Source of the DNA: Flavobacteriales bacterium UBA4585 | Lineage (GTDB): Bacteria; Bacteroidota; Bacteroidia; Flavobacteriales; Schleiferiaceae | Assembly (NCBI GenBank): GCA_949487015.1 | Contig: CATAQZ010000162.1 | Span: forward strand, 1 to 12,378 | Length of the DNA: 12,378 nt | Direction of reading: 5' to 3' | Part shown: piece after piece, positions 1-7,217 of the stretch | Layout: every line of letters starts with the position of its first letter | How positions within the stretch are numbered: the first letter of the stretch is position 1 | The notes under the pieces: generated by a model | Told to the model about the DNA's origin: nothing | Seen by the model: the letters and a program-made list of their open reading frames with translations, nothing else | Databases searched by the model: none | Program-made: the position numbers and the translations under genes

Positions 1-141
1 ACAGAGGCAGCGACGAATCTTTTTAAAGGTTTACGTGTTTTAGGCAGTATGCAAGTAACTCAAATATTTGCGCACTTATTGCCTGAAAATGGTCTAGGAA
101 GAGCGGTCAATGACCGTCTTCAACGTGCTGCTAATAAATAA
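1..141 (+). CDS. C-terminal fragment of L-threonylcarbamoyladenylate synthase-like protein (Sua5/YrdC family), 5' truncated
   Basis: The frame is open from the first base and gives 46 residues before a TAA stop at 139-141. It reads TEAATNLFKGLRVLG at the left edge and ends GLGRAVNDRLQRAANK. The pattern of a helix with 'AA..LF..LR.L', a short beta stretch, then 'GLGRAVNDRL.RAA' is what I recall from the C-terminal end of Sua5/YrdC-type L-threonylcarbamoyladenylate synthases. That enzyme makes threonylcarbamoyl-AMP from threonine, bicarbonate and ATP for the t6A37 modification of ANN-decoding tRNAs in the cytoplasm. The nucleotide-binding core lies outside the window, so the assignment rests on the tail alone. 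A weak hairpin with a T-run follows the stop. The gene points the same way as the receptor downstream but is functionally unrelated to it. Confidence 0.62.
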   Translation, partial: TEAATNLFKGLRVLGSMQVTQIFAHLLPENGLGRAVNDRLQRAANK

Positions 142-149
142 GTTAGAAT

Positions 150-171
150 AAGAGGTACAGGCACCTTTTTT
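150..171 (+). terminator. Weak candidate intrinsic terminator after the Sua5-like gene
   Basis: The arms AAGAGGT (150-156) and ACCTTTT (163-169) pair with one G-T wobble around a 6-nt loop, and a run of six T covers 166-171. Only two G-C pairs hold the stem, so termination may be partial and some read-through into the receptor gene is possible. Confidence 0.35.
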
Positions 172-198
172 AATCGAAAATCTTTCTATTTTAAGGGT

Positions 199-2970
199 AT
201 GAACAAAACCCTTCTTTTAATCGCACTTCTGTGCGGAAGTTCACTGTATGCGCAACTAAGCGGGATTGTTGTTGATCCACGCGGAGAGCCTATTGTAGGA
301 GCAAGCGTTGTAGTATTAAATGAATCCATGCCGACAACTATAGGTACAGTGACCGATTTTGACGGGAATTGGTCCTTAAGTATCTATGGAAAGAATGCCG
401 AGCGCGCATCCGTTCGCGTTCAAAGTATGGGTTTTCAGTCCTTAGATTTCAAAACAACAGGAGCAGCAGGGAACAGAATCGTTTTACAACCGGATCAAAA
501 CCTACTAAAAGAAGTCAGTGTCGTACAACAACGCTTAAGTGCCCAGCAAGAAAAGAGTGCCCTCACCGTAGAGAGTATGGATGCATTGGCCATTAAAGAG
601 AGCCCAAGTGTCAGTTTTTACGATCACCTAGGTACGCTCAAAGGGGTTGATCTAACAAGCGCCAGTATAGGATTCAAAATAATCAATACTAGAGGCTTCA
701 ATAGTACTTCACCCGTACGATCATTGCAACTTATAGATGGAGTTGATAATCAAAGTCCTGGGCTAAATTTTAGTTTAGGCAACTTCTTAGGGGCCCCGGA
801 TCTAGATATCGTAACTGTCGATGTAATTGCGGGCGCTAGCACAGCATTCTATGGTCCCAGTGCTTTCAACGGTGTCATTGCCATGCAAACGAAAGATCCT
901 TTTCAGTTCACAGGGTTAAGCGCAAGCTTGAAGGCCGGTGAGCGAAATCTTACTGAGTTTTCCTTGCGCTGGGCGGCAAAAGTAAATGAAAAATTCGCCT
1001 ATAAAATCAATGTATTTGCCTTGAAAGCGGACGATTGGGAAGCTAATAATATGGATCCCACGGATGTGAGTAGAGACGACGCAACGAATCCAGGAGGTTA
1101 TGATGCTGTGAATCGCTACGGAGATGAAGATTGGTGGGACGATGGCGGCGATGTTAAATTCTATGCTGGAATGGGTAGATTTTACCGTCCTGGAATAGAG
1201 GAAAAGCATTTGGTGGACTACGATACGGAAAATTTGAAGTTGACCACAGCATTGCATTACAAATTTACAGATGAGATCACGGGAATTTATGCGTTGAATT
1301 TCGGTGCGGGAACTACAGTATATCAAGGCGATAACCGTTACAGCCTCAAAGATATTTTGTTTTTACAGAATCGGGTAGAGTTGAGAAATGAAGGAAAGTG
1401 GTTTTGGCGGGCCTATTCCACACATGAAGACGCAGGCAACAGCTACGATGCGTATTTCACGGCCTTGCGCATGCAGGACAGTATTGTAACCAATCAATTT
1501 TACAGCAATCAATACCGAACTTTTTGGCAGATCTTCTCAAAACCCCAAGTTCGAGCCCTACCAGGAGCACCCGCAAACAACTTACCGGTCAATGAATATT
1601 CGGACCAAATGAATTTGCTCATACAGGATAATCTAGACTTCTTTCATGAATTGCACGATTCTACGAGCAGCACGGTCTTAAATTTTATGGAAGCGGTCTA
1701 TGGTTTTCCAGTGCGCAATTATTTAATCCCGGGTAAAGCAGACTTTGAAAGTTTAAAAAATCACATTACTTCGACGCTTTTCACAGAAGGGGGAAGCCGG
1801 TTTTATGATAAATCAGCCTTATACCACACGCAAGGGGAGCGCACCTTTACGTACGACAATGGGGCCGTATTGCGAGTAGGAGGAAACTTTCGTTTGTACA
1901 CGCCAAAGAGCGCAGGGACGATATTCTCAGATACCGCAGGCACTGTCATTACAAATAGAGAGGCCGGGCTATATGGTGGTTGGGAACAATCATTTATGGA
2001 TGAGCGTCTTAAATTGAGTGCAACAGGTAGAATCGATAAAAACCAGAATTTTAAAGCGTTGGTTTCGCCGGCAGTTTCTTCGGTTTACAAGGCGTCCGAA
2101 AATCAAACCTTCCGTTTAAGTTTTTCCAGCGCCATTCGCAACCCAACATTGGCTGACCAGTATCTAAACTATAACGTCGGTCGAGCAGTACTTCTAGGCA
2201 ACCTAGATGGCTTTGACTCTTTGGTGACATTAGACAATATTGTGGATTATTTGGGTAAACCGGCGAATGAAAGACTGTCACACGATTTTGGATATTTCAA
2301 CGTCGATGCCATACGTCCTGAAAAAGTTAAAACGGCCGAAGCGGGCTACCGAGCTACAATAGGCACTCGTGTTTTTGTAGATGCGAATTACTACTACAGT
2401 ATTTATGATGATTTCATAGGGTACATTATCGGTGCTGAGATAGAAGAGGGGACGACGGCTATTGACCGATTAAAGTCATTACAAGTTTACCGCGTAGCCG
2501 CGAATGCTACTGAACAAGTAACTACTCAAGGCTTTAGCATTGGAATGAACACTTTCGTCGGTGATTACCAAACGCTTACCGGAAACTACAGCTGGAATAA
2601 GCTCACTTCTGCCGTAACCGATCCAATAGTTCCCGCATTCAATACCCCCGAGCACAAATTCAACCTAGGTTGGAACATTCGTAATTATCCATGGAATAAC
2701 GACGATTCAAAACTCATTGGCGCCGGTGTAAATTACAAATGGGTGCAAGGTTTTGTATTTGAGGGCTCACCGCAGTTCACGGGTTCTATACCTTCTTATG
2801 GGCTTTGCGATGCGCAGGTATCGTTGACACGTATTAAAGAAAAATCGGACAGTAAACGCACTATTACTTACAAGATAGGAGCGAGTAATGTACTGAATAA
2901 TAAAGTATATCAAGTATTTGGGGGGCCTTTAGTTGGGAGGTTGGCCTACCTGAGTATTCAAATTAATTAA
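199..2970 (+). CDS. TonB-dependent outer-membrane receptor with N-terminal carboxypeptidase-regulatory-like domain
   Basis: This 923-residue protein starts with a signal peptide (residues 1-18/19, MNKTLLLIALLCGSSLYAQ), so export to the outer membrane is expected. Residues about 20-97 form a CarboxypepD_reg-like beta sandwich ('SGIVVDPRGEPIVGASVVV', 'GTVTDFDGNWSLSI'). Residues about 112-235 are the plug domain ('NTRGFNS' near 163-169, 'LQLIDGVDN', 'VIAGASTAFYGPSAFNGVI'). The remainder to the C-terminus has the alternating aromatic/polar strands of a 22-strand barrel and ends in YLSIQIN. Such receptors import large or scarce substrates using TonB-ExbBD energy; the substrate cannot be read from sequence. 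No SusD-like lipoprotein gene lies beside it, so a classical SusCD glycan pair is unlikely here. It precedes a T9SS-exported hydrolase-like gene by 15 nt, which suggests co-transcription and a shared ligand. No strong Shine-Dalgarno precedes the ATG, which is normal for Bacteroidota. Confidence 0.93.
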   Translation: MNKTLLLIALLCGSSLYAQLSGIVVDPRGEPIVGASVVVLNESMPTTIGTVTDFDGNWSLSIYGKNAERASVRVQSMGFQSLDFKTTGAAGNRIVLQPDQNLLKEVSVVQQRLSAQQEKSALTVESMDALAIKESPSVSFYDHLGTLKGVDLTSASIGFKIINTRGFNSTSPVRSLQLIDGVDNQSPGLNFSLGNFLGAPDLDIVTVDVIAGASTAFYGPSAFNGVIAMQTKDPFQFTGLSASLKAGERNLTEFSLRWAAKVNEKFAYKINVFALKADDWEANNMDPTDVSRDDATNPGGYDAVNRYGDEDWWDDGGDVKFYAGMGRFYRPGIEEKHLVDYDTENLKLTTALHYKFTDEITGIYALNFGAGTTVYQGDNRYSLKDILFLQNRVELRNEGKWFWRAYSTHEDAGNSYDAYFTALRMQDSIVTNQFYSNQYRTFWQIFSKPQVRALPGAPANNLPVNEYSDQMNLLIQDNLDFFHELHDSTSSTVLNFMEAVYGFPVRNYLIPGKADFESLKNHITSTLFTEGGSRFYDKSALYHTQGERTFTYDNGAVLRVGGNFRLYTPKSAGTIFSDTAGTVITNREAGLYGGWEQSFMDERLKLSATGRIDKNQNFKALVSPAVSSVYKASENQTFRLSFSSAIRNPTLADQYLNYNVGRAVLLGNLDGFDSLVTLDNIVDYLGKPANERLSHDFGYFNVDAIRPEKVKTAEAGYRATIGTRVFVDANYYYSIYDDFIGYIIGAEIEEGTTAIDRLKSLQVYRVAANATEQVTTQGFSIGMNTFVGDYQTLTGNYSWNKLTSAVTDPIVPAFNTPEHKFNLGWNIRNYPWNNDDSKLIGAGVNYKWVQGFVFEGSPQFTGSIPSYGLCDAQVSLTRIKEKSDSKRTITYKIGASNVLNNKVYQVFGGPLVGRLAYLSIQIN

Positions 2971-2985
2971 CCTCTCAATAAGAAC

Positions 2986-4578
2986 ATGCCTATGAAAAAG
3001 TTTACACTTTTAATCTGTTCGTTACTCGTATCATCTAGTGTATTTGCACAACGCTACACTACGGAGATCTTTAACGACAGTGAAATTGCCGTAATGTCCG
3101 ATGTGAGTTACGGAGTTAATTTCAACCCTTATGTGGATTCAGCCATGCTCGGGGGTACTAACCTACAACCGTTACAAGCTGATTTTTACATGCCGTCACC
3201 TACGGCCGACACGACAACGAACCGTCCAGTGGTGATCGTTTGGCACACAGGGTCTTTCATTCCAAAAGGATTGAACGGTTCCCCTTTAGGAACACGTCAG
3301 GACAGTGCTGTTGTAGAAATGTGTCGCCGTTTTGCGAAGATGGGATACGTAAGTATTGCTGCTTCTTACCGTTTAGGTTGGTTGGCAAACAGTACTAACC
3401 TTGACGTTCGTCGCGGTAGTAATTTACTTGCGGTATATTATTCTATCCAAGATGCGAAAGCGCTTGTTCGCTATTTAAATCTTACTCAAATGGGCGCCGG
3501 TAATCCTTACGGCATCAATGCGAGTAACACGATTATGGTCGGTCAAGGTTCTGGTGGGTACATTACATTCGCCTACGCGACTATTGACAAGCATTCAGAA
3601 GTAACTGCACCGAATAAATTTAAGTATCAGGATTCTACAGGAATCTTTGGTCAACCTGTTTTGCCAGGTGATTCTTATGTGGATACTTCAATCGTTGGAG
3701 ATATCGATGGATTCGGTGGTGAAGTAGTGGTTACCGGTCAGAATACTTTAGGTCTGCCAACGATGGATTACAGTTCACCAGGTCGTAACTACATCAATCA
3801 CGCAGGTATGCCGGATGATATTTTGATGGCGATCAACATGGGTGGTGCATTAGGCGATGGCGCTTGGTTAGAGCAAGGTGATGTGCCTATGTTGAGCATC
3901 CACAGTAAATACGACTTCTTCGCACCTTATGACACTGGTATGGTTTACGTACCTATAGGACAGCAATTCTTCCCTGTAGTTAGTGTTACAGGTTCATACG
4001 GAGCTATCAAGAAGGCCAATGACTTCGGTAATAATGATATCTTCCTCAATGCCAACTACACTGACCAAATCTGGGTTGATCAGCAATCTACGAACCCAAC
4101 GAGTGAAGAGTGTTTATACACCGTAGAAATTGCTCCTCCGAGCGCTACCATGCCTTGGGTGGTGAATACAGCACCTTGGAATTGGTACGATTCAAATGAT
4201 CCGTATGCAAGCCAGAATCCAGCGAATCCAAACATTGAAGCTACTTCGCAAGCTTGGATAGATACGGTTATGGCCTTTATCATTCCTCGTATGGCAACAG
4301 TATTGCAGGCGGAAGGGGTACCAGCAGGTATCGTTGAAGCGGCGCAATCGTTCAAGGTTTATCCAAACCCAGCCTCTGATCTAGTGGCTATCAAAGGAAC
4401 GAACGGCAGTATGTTTACAAGTGTACAAGCTTTCGATATTACTGGTAGAGTAGTATATGCATCAGATGCCACTGGCAACAGTTTAAGCATTGATGTGTCA
4501 AATTGGAATAATGGAATCTATTTGGTGCAGATAGCAACCGAAAATGGTGTCCAAGTCAAACGCATCGTTGTAAACTAA
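2986..4578 (+). CDS. Secreted alpha/beta-hydrolase-like protein with T9SS type A sorting domain, probably non-canonical active site
   Basis: The 530-residue product begins with a signal peptide (MPMKKFTLLI...VFAQ, cleavage near residue 21); the ATG at 2992 (MKKF) is an equally good start. Residues about 75-320 resemble the carboxylesterase/alpha-beta-hydrolase fold: 'PVVIVWHTGSF' (81-91) sits where esterases carry the oxyanion HGG, 'YVSIAASYRLGW' (121-132) follows, 'SIQDAKALVRYL' (153-164) leads to the nucleophile-elbow region, and 'PMLSIHSKYDFFAPYD' (301-316) is the usual strand before the acidic residue (D310). The elbow reads G186-Q-G-S-G-G191, where the family norm is G-x-S-x-G-G, so the expected Ser position is Gly188. 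No His occurs after H306. Residues about 458-530 are a T9SS type A C-terminal domain ('VYPNPASD', 'FDITGRVVY', 'GIYLVQI', 'VKRIVVN'), predicting release or anchoring at the cell surface by type IX secretion. It sits 15 nt after the TonB receptor and ends before a strong terminator. Fold and export are well supported; any enzymatic activity is uncertain. Confidence 0.85.
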   Translation: MPMKKFTLLICSLLVSSSVFAQRYTTEIFNDSEIAVMSDVSYGVNFNPYVDSAMLGGTNLQPLQADFYMPSPTADTTTNRPVVIVWHTGSFIPKGLNGSPLGTRQDSAVVEMCRRFAKMGYVSIAASYRLGWLANSTNLDVRRGSNLLAVYYSIQDAKALVRYLNLTQMGAGNPYGINASNTIMVGQGSGGYITFAYATIDKHSEVTAPNKFKYQDSTGIFGQPVLPGDSYVDTSIVGDIDGFGGEVVVTGQNTLGLPTMDYSSPGRNYINHAGMPDDILMAINMGGALGDGAWLEQGDVPMLSIHSKYDFFAPYDTGMVYVPIGQQFFPVVSVTGSYGAIKKANDFGNNDIFLNANYTDQIWVDQQSTNPTSEECLYTVEIAPPSATMPWVVNTAPWNWYDSNDPYASQNPANPNIEATSQAWIDTVMAFIIPRMATVLQAEGVPAGIVEAAQSFKVYPNPASDLVAIKGTNGSMFTSVQAFDITGRVVYASDATGNSLSIDVSNWNNGIYLVQIATENGVQVKRIVVN

Positions 4579-4601
4579 TCGACCGCGCTTAATGTTAATA
4601 G

Positions 4602-4634
4602 AGTCCTCATACGAACGTATGGGGACTTTTTTTT
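4602..4634 (+). terminator. Strong intrinsic terminator closing the receptor/hydrolase-like unit
   Basis: AGTCCTCATA (4602-4611) pairs with TATGGGGACT (4618/4619-4627) with one G-T wobble, around a CGAACG-type loop, and eight T follow (4627-4634). It starts 23 nt after the stop of the hydrolase-like gene and is orientated to end that transcript. The reverse strand lacks a comparable T-run. Confidence 0.88.
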
Positions 4635-4638
4635 GCCA

Positions 4639-4646
4639 TAGATTTG
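4639..4646 (+). promoter_or_regulatory. Candidate Bacteroidota -7 element for the aminotransferase gene
   Basis: TAGATTTG matches the TAnnTTTG -7 consensus of the Bacteroidota primary sigma factor exactly. A TTG at the 19-nt spacing is absent (the triplet there is GTA, inside the terminator stem), so this is a half match only. Initiation would fall near 4652, leaving a leader of about 15 nt before ATG 4668 and excluding the in-frame TTG at 4644, which overlaps the element. Confidence 0.45.
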
Positions 4647-4667
4647 TCCACGATAAAGGAAAACCAA

Positions 4668-5513
4668 ATGATTAATTTCAATACGGAACTTCAAGCACTC
4701 GAGAAACTACCAATTACTGCTTTAGAGCGTGCGGCACGTTATGGTGATGGTGTCTTTGAGACCATTAGAATGCGTGAAGGTAAATTACTCTTCATAGAAG
4801 ATCATTATTTCCGATTGATGGCTAGCATGCGCATTCTTCGCATGTCGATCCCAATGGAATTTACTCCAGAATTTATTGTGGATCAATCATTGAGGCTTGC
4901 TGAGGAGCGCGGTTTTGAAAACGGTCGCTTGCGATTACAGATTGTTCGTCGTGGCGGCGGTACCTACACACCTAATAGCAACGCGATTGATTGGTGGATG
5001 GAGTTGGAGCCGCTCGAGACTAAGGACTACATTTTGAATAAGGATGGTTTGAAGGTAGAGCTCTTCAAGGACCATTACATACAACCAGGGCTACTATCTA
5101 CATTGAAAAGTAGCAATGCCTTGCCTTATGTATTAGGAAGCATTTACGCCAAAGAGAATAAATATGATGCTGTTCTTTTAGTCAATGACTCCAAACAACT
5201 AGTCGAGGCCAATTTTGGTAATGTTTTTCTTGTTCAAGGCAACATCCTACGTACAGCCCCACTAGAAGATGGTGCATTACGAGGTGTTTTCAGAAAGAAT
5301 GTACTTGATTGGGCGAAAGATATAGGACTCGAAGTACAGGAAGCTTCAATTAACCCATTTGATTTGCAAAAGGCAGATGAGGTTTGGATTACAAATACAA
5401 TTCGCGGTATTCAGTGGGTTGAGCAGTACCGGAAAAAGACATTTGGTGCGGCGAAAGCGAATGAAATGATCGATATGATTAACCGTAAGCTCAATGTCTT
5501 AGGTGCCCTTTAA
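4668..5513 (+). CDS. Class IV PLP-dependent aminotransferase (branched-chain aminotransferase / aminodeoxychorismate lyase superfamily)
   Basis: The protein has 281 residues from the ATG at 4668, the usual size for fold-type IV PLP enzymes. Family marks in order: 'ARYGDGVFETIRMREGKL' near the N-terminus; Lys147 in 'LLSTLKSSN', placed as the Schiff-base lysine; Glu180 in 'LVEANFGNVFLV', the residue that normally contacts the PLP pyridine nitrogen; 'LEDGALRGVFR' and 'DEVWITNTIRGIQWV' in the cofactor-phosphate and substrate region. Such enzymes act as branched-chain or D-amino-acid aminotransferases or as 4-amino-4-deoxychorismate lyase (PabC); the GDGVFETI start and short length fit a PabC-like role, but I cannot decide. 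The frame extends upstream to a TTG at 4644. I prefer ATG 4668 because AAAGGA lies 7 nt before it and a -7-like element covers the TTG. The gene converges on yqgE with a 4-nt overlap. Confidence 0.88.
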   Translation: MINFNTELQALEKLPITALERAARYGDGVFETIRMREGKLLFIEDHYFRLMASMRILRMSIPMEFTPEFIVDQSLRLAEERGFENGRLRLQIVRRGGGTYTPNSNAIDWWMELEPLETKDYILNKDGLKVELFKDHYIQPGLLSTLKSSNALPYVLGSIYAKENKYDAVLLVNDSKQLVEANFGNVFLVQGNILRTAPLEDGALRGVFRKNVLDWAKDIGLEVQEASINPFDLQKADEVWITNTIRGIQWVEQYRKKTFGAAKANEMIDMINRKLNVLGAL

Positions 5514-6073
5514 TTCATCCAAGGATCTTCTGGGGCATTAGCCCATAGTGCGAATTCACCACCTAATGTCTTCATGTATTTACGCCACGCCTCACTAGTG
5601 AGCTCAAGCGGTTCTATCTCAAATGGCGGCTTTAGTACAATCCAAGTCCCTTGACCAATTTCTTCTTCAAGTTGTCCGGCTGACCAACCACTATAGCCTA
5701 AGAAAAACTTGCATCGTACCGAGTCAATATTCAATTCTCTCGCCGTTCTAATGGCTTCTTGTAAAATAGTATAATCCCCACCTAAATAGAGGCCATTCCC
5801 AGCGTGCATTGCACCGTTTAAGGTATCCATCGTATGTAAATAAAAGAGCGCATCTTGCTCTACAGGACCACCGTAATAGATAGGGTCTTCTCCAGGAAGC
5901 TGATTCATAAAGTCTTGCGCAAAGAGTGAAGAGTTCTTATTAAGCGCGAATCCAAGCGAACCGTCTTTATCGTGAGATGTTAGATATACAACCGATTGCT
6001 CAAAAAAGCCATCACCAATAAGCGGTTTAGAAATTAAGAGTACGCCTTTTTGTGGACGGTTTTTGTTTTGCAT
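5510..6073 (-). CDS. YqgE/AlgH family protein (UPF0301)
   Basis: The 187-residue product has the family's hallmarks: 'KGVLLISKPLIGDGFFEQSVVYLTSH' near the N-terminus (residues 9-34), 'GSLGFALNKN', 'IYYGGPVEQDALFYLH' (65-80), 'GLYLGGDY', and the signature 'FFLGYSGWSAGQLEEEI' (123-139) followed by 'GTWIVL'. No signal peptide or membrane segment is visible, so it should be cytoplasmic. The family is widespread and named after AlgH, reported as a regulator of alginate in Pseudomonas, but its molecular function is not firmly known and I assign none. It converges on the aminotransferase, with its TAA overlapping that gene's stop. Its start is 17 nt from the divergent pdxH start, so both promoters must lie within the neighbouring coding sequence or that short gap. 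Confidence 0.93.
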   Translation of the reverse strand: MQNKNRPQKGVLLISKPLIGDGFFEQSVVYLTSHDKDGSLGFALNKNSSLFAQDFMNQLPGEDPIYYGGPVEQDALFYLHTMDTLNGAMHAGNGLYLGGDYTILQEAIRTARELNIDSVRCKFFLGYSGWSAGQLEEEIGQGTWIVLKPPFEIEPLELTSEAWRKYMKTLGGEFALWANAPEDPWMN

Positions 6074-6090
6074 TCTATTAATTTAGCAAC

Positions 6091-6729
6091 ATGGATTTAC
6101 ACAACATTCGAGAAGATTATAAGTTCGATTCATTGCTTGAAGCGAATCTACAGAAAAACCCTATTGATCAGTTTAAAGATTGGTTTGAGAGTTATCAACT
6201 TTTAAAAGTAAAAGATGCCAATGCAATGGCAATTGCTACTGTAGATGAAAACGGTATACCCCAGAATAGAATTGTTTTGTTGAAGGAGGTGCGTAAAGAC
6301 GGTTTCGTATTCTACACGAACTACGCGTCAGACAAGGGGCAACAACTTATGGAGAATCCAAATATCAGTTCGCTTTTTTATTGGCGTGAACAAGAGCGTC
6401 AGATACGTATTACAGGAACCGTAAGTAAACTTGATGAGCAAGAGAATGAGAAGTATTTTAAGACTAGACCATGGCTCAGTCAAATAGGAGCGGCCGCTTC
6501 TGACCAAAGCAAGGCAATAGAGGATAGAAATGCGCTAGAGGAGAAGTTTCATTCGTTTCAGCAAAATTATCCAGAGGGAAGTGCTGTTCCTAAGCCAGAA
6601 TCATGGGGCGGATTCTTAATTTCTCCCGAAACATTTGAGTTTTGGCAGGGTAGGTCCGGTAGGCTCCATGATCGGATCATCTACACGATGAATGAGGGTC
6701 ATTGGGTTACTAAACGATTGCAGCCTTAA
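6091..6729 (+). CDS. pdxH: Pyridoxine/pyridoxamine 5'-phosphate oxidase
   Basis: This 212-residue protein matches PdxH end to end. It has 'NPIDQFKDWFE' near the N-terminus, 'MAIATVDENGIPQNRIVLLKEV' and 'GFVFYTNYASDKGQQL' (FMN-phosphate-binding segments), 'FYWREQERQIRITGTVSKL', 'IGAAASDQSKAI', 'WGGFLISPETFEFWQG' followed by 'RLHDRI', and the family's closing 'W..KRLQP'. The homodimeric FMN enzyme oxidises pyridoxine 5'-phosphate or pyridoxamine 5'-phosphate with O2 to pyridoxal 5'-phosphate, releasing H2O2, in the cytoplasm. The product PLP is the cofactor of the class IV aminotransferase nearby, though that gene is not in the same transcript. A bidirectional terminator begins 10 nt after the stop. 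Confidence 0.97.
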   Translation: MDLHNIREDYKFDSLLEANLQKNPIDQFKDWFESYQLLKVKDANAMAIATVDENGIPQNRIVLLKEVRKDGFVFYTNYASDKGQQLMENPNISSLFYWREQERQIRITGTVSKLDEQENEKYFKTRPWLSQIGAAASDQSKAIEDRNALEEKFHSFQQNYPEGSAVPKPESWGGFLISPETFEFWQGRSGRLHDRIIYTMNEGHWVTKRLQP

Positions 6730-6738
6730 TATATGGGC

Positions 6739-6770
6739 AAAAAAAATGCCTTCTCTAGGGAAGGCATTTT
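6739..6770. terminator. Bidirectional terminator between pdxH and the HU gene
   Basis: A perfect 11-bp stem, AAAATGCCTTC (6743-6753) with GAAGGCATTTT (6760-6770), encloses a 6-nt loop. On the minus strand the stem runs into eight U (complement of A at 6739-6746), giving a strong terminator for the HU gene. On the plus strand only the four T of the stem follow, so it is weaker for pdxH. Confidence 0.85.
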
Positions 6771-6791
6771 GATAAGGGATAAGTCTTAAGA

Positions 6792-7061
6792 TTAGAGCTT
6801 ACCGTTTAGGTCAGCGCCAGCTTTAAACTTAGCTACTTTCTTAGCAGCAATTTTGATAACTGCACCAGTTTGTGGGTTACGACCATCACGAGCTGCACGC
6901 TCAGAAACAGAGAAAGAACCGAAACCTACTAAAGAGATACGGCCACCACCTGCTAGTGTTGAACCTACGTTACCAGTAAATGAGTCTAAAGCTGCTTTAG
7001 CTTGTGCTTTAGAGATGCCAGCGTCTGCTGCCATTGCGTCGATCAATTGTGCTTTGTTCAT
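6792..7061 (-). CDS. hup: HU family nucleoid DNA-binding protein
   Basis: The 89-residue length is typical of HU. The N-terminal helical dimerisation body (MNKAQLIDAMAADAGISK...) is followed by 'GGRISLVGFGSFSVSERAAR' (39-58), then the beta-arm 'DGRNPQTG' (59-66) with Pro63 at the tip that intercalates into DNA, and the closing 'IKIAAKKVAKFKAGADL'. HU acts as a dimer that bends and compacts DNA. The codons are strongly biased (CGT for Arg, GGT and GCT rich), unlike the neighbouring fmt and recQ, which fits high expression. A consensus promoter lies 44-73 nt upstream of the start codon, and a strong terminator follows the stop, so it is probably transcribed alone. Confidence 0.96.
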   Translation of the reverse strand: MNKAQLIDAMAADAGISKAQAKAALDSFTGNVGSTLAGGGRISLVGFGSFSVSERAARDGRNPQTGAVIKIAAKKVAKFKAGADLNGKL

Positions 7062-7104
7062 TGCAATTAATTTTAATTAGTTAATCATTTTAACGAATGC
7101 TTCT

Positions 7105-7134
7105 CAAATATAGATGAAAATTGCTTGTATGCAA
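7105..7134 (-). promoter_or_regulatory. Consensus Bacteroidota promoter of the HU gene
   Basis: On the minus strand TTG (7134-7132) is followed by exactly 19 nt and then TATATTTG (7112-7105), matching the TTG-N19-TAnnTTTG promoter of the Bacteroidota housekeeping sigma factor. Transcription should begin near 7098-7100, giving an A/T-rich leader of about 37-39 nt without a Shine-Dalgarno. A small dyad, CTTG-N4-CAAG (7124-7135), overlaps the -33 region; its role is unknown. The rest of the 7062-7217 gap shows no further gene. Confidence 0.82.
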
Positions 7135-7217
7135 GTGTTTTCGGGCCTTCAGCTAAAAAAAGTTAATAACTAGGCGAAATTATTCACAATTGGCTTAAAA
7201 CTAAGATTAAATACTCA

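Noticed and set aside
916..1326. A 136-codon open frame on the minus strand inside the TonB receptor gene
   Set aside because: It is antisense to a well-supported barrel-coding region, has no recognisable domain, and carries no promoter or conserved start; it is best explained as a chance frame.
199..2970. Receptor as a SusC-type member of a polysaccharide utilisation locus
   Set aside because: There is no SusD-like gene or carbohydrate-active enzyme beside it, and its neighbours do not suggest glycan breakdown.
4644..4667. An upstream TTG start that would add eight residues to the class IV aminotransferase
   Set aside because: The added residues do not resemble the family N-terminus, a -7-like element covers the TTG, and a purine-rich AAAGGA sits correctly before ATG 4668.
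6079..6086. TAATTTAG before pdxH as a -7 element
   Set aside because: It has a mismatch at a conserved T, no TTG 19 nt upstream, and would leave an almost leaderless transcript.
7155..7172. Possible terminator for fmt: AGTT-AAT-AACT next to a run of seven A (T-run on the minus strand)
   Set aside because: The stem is only four or five mostly A-T pairs with a 3-nt loop, too weak to call an intrinsic terminator with confidence.
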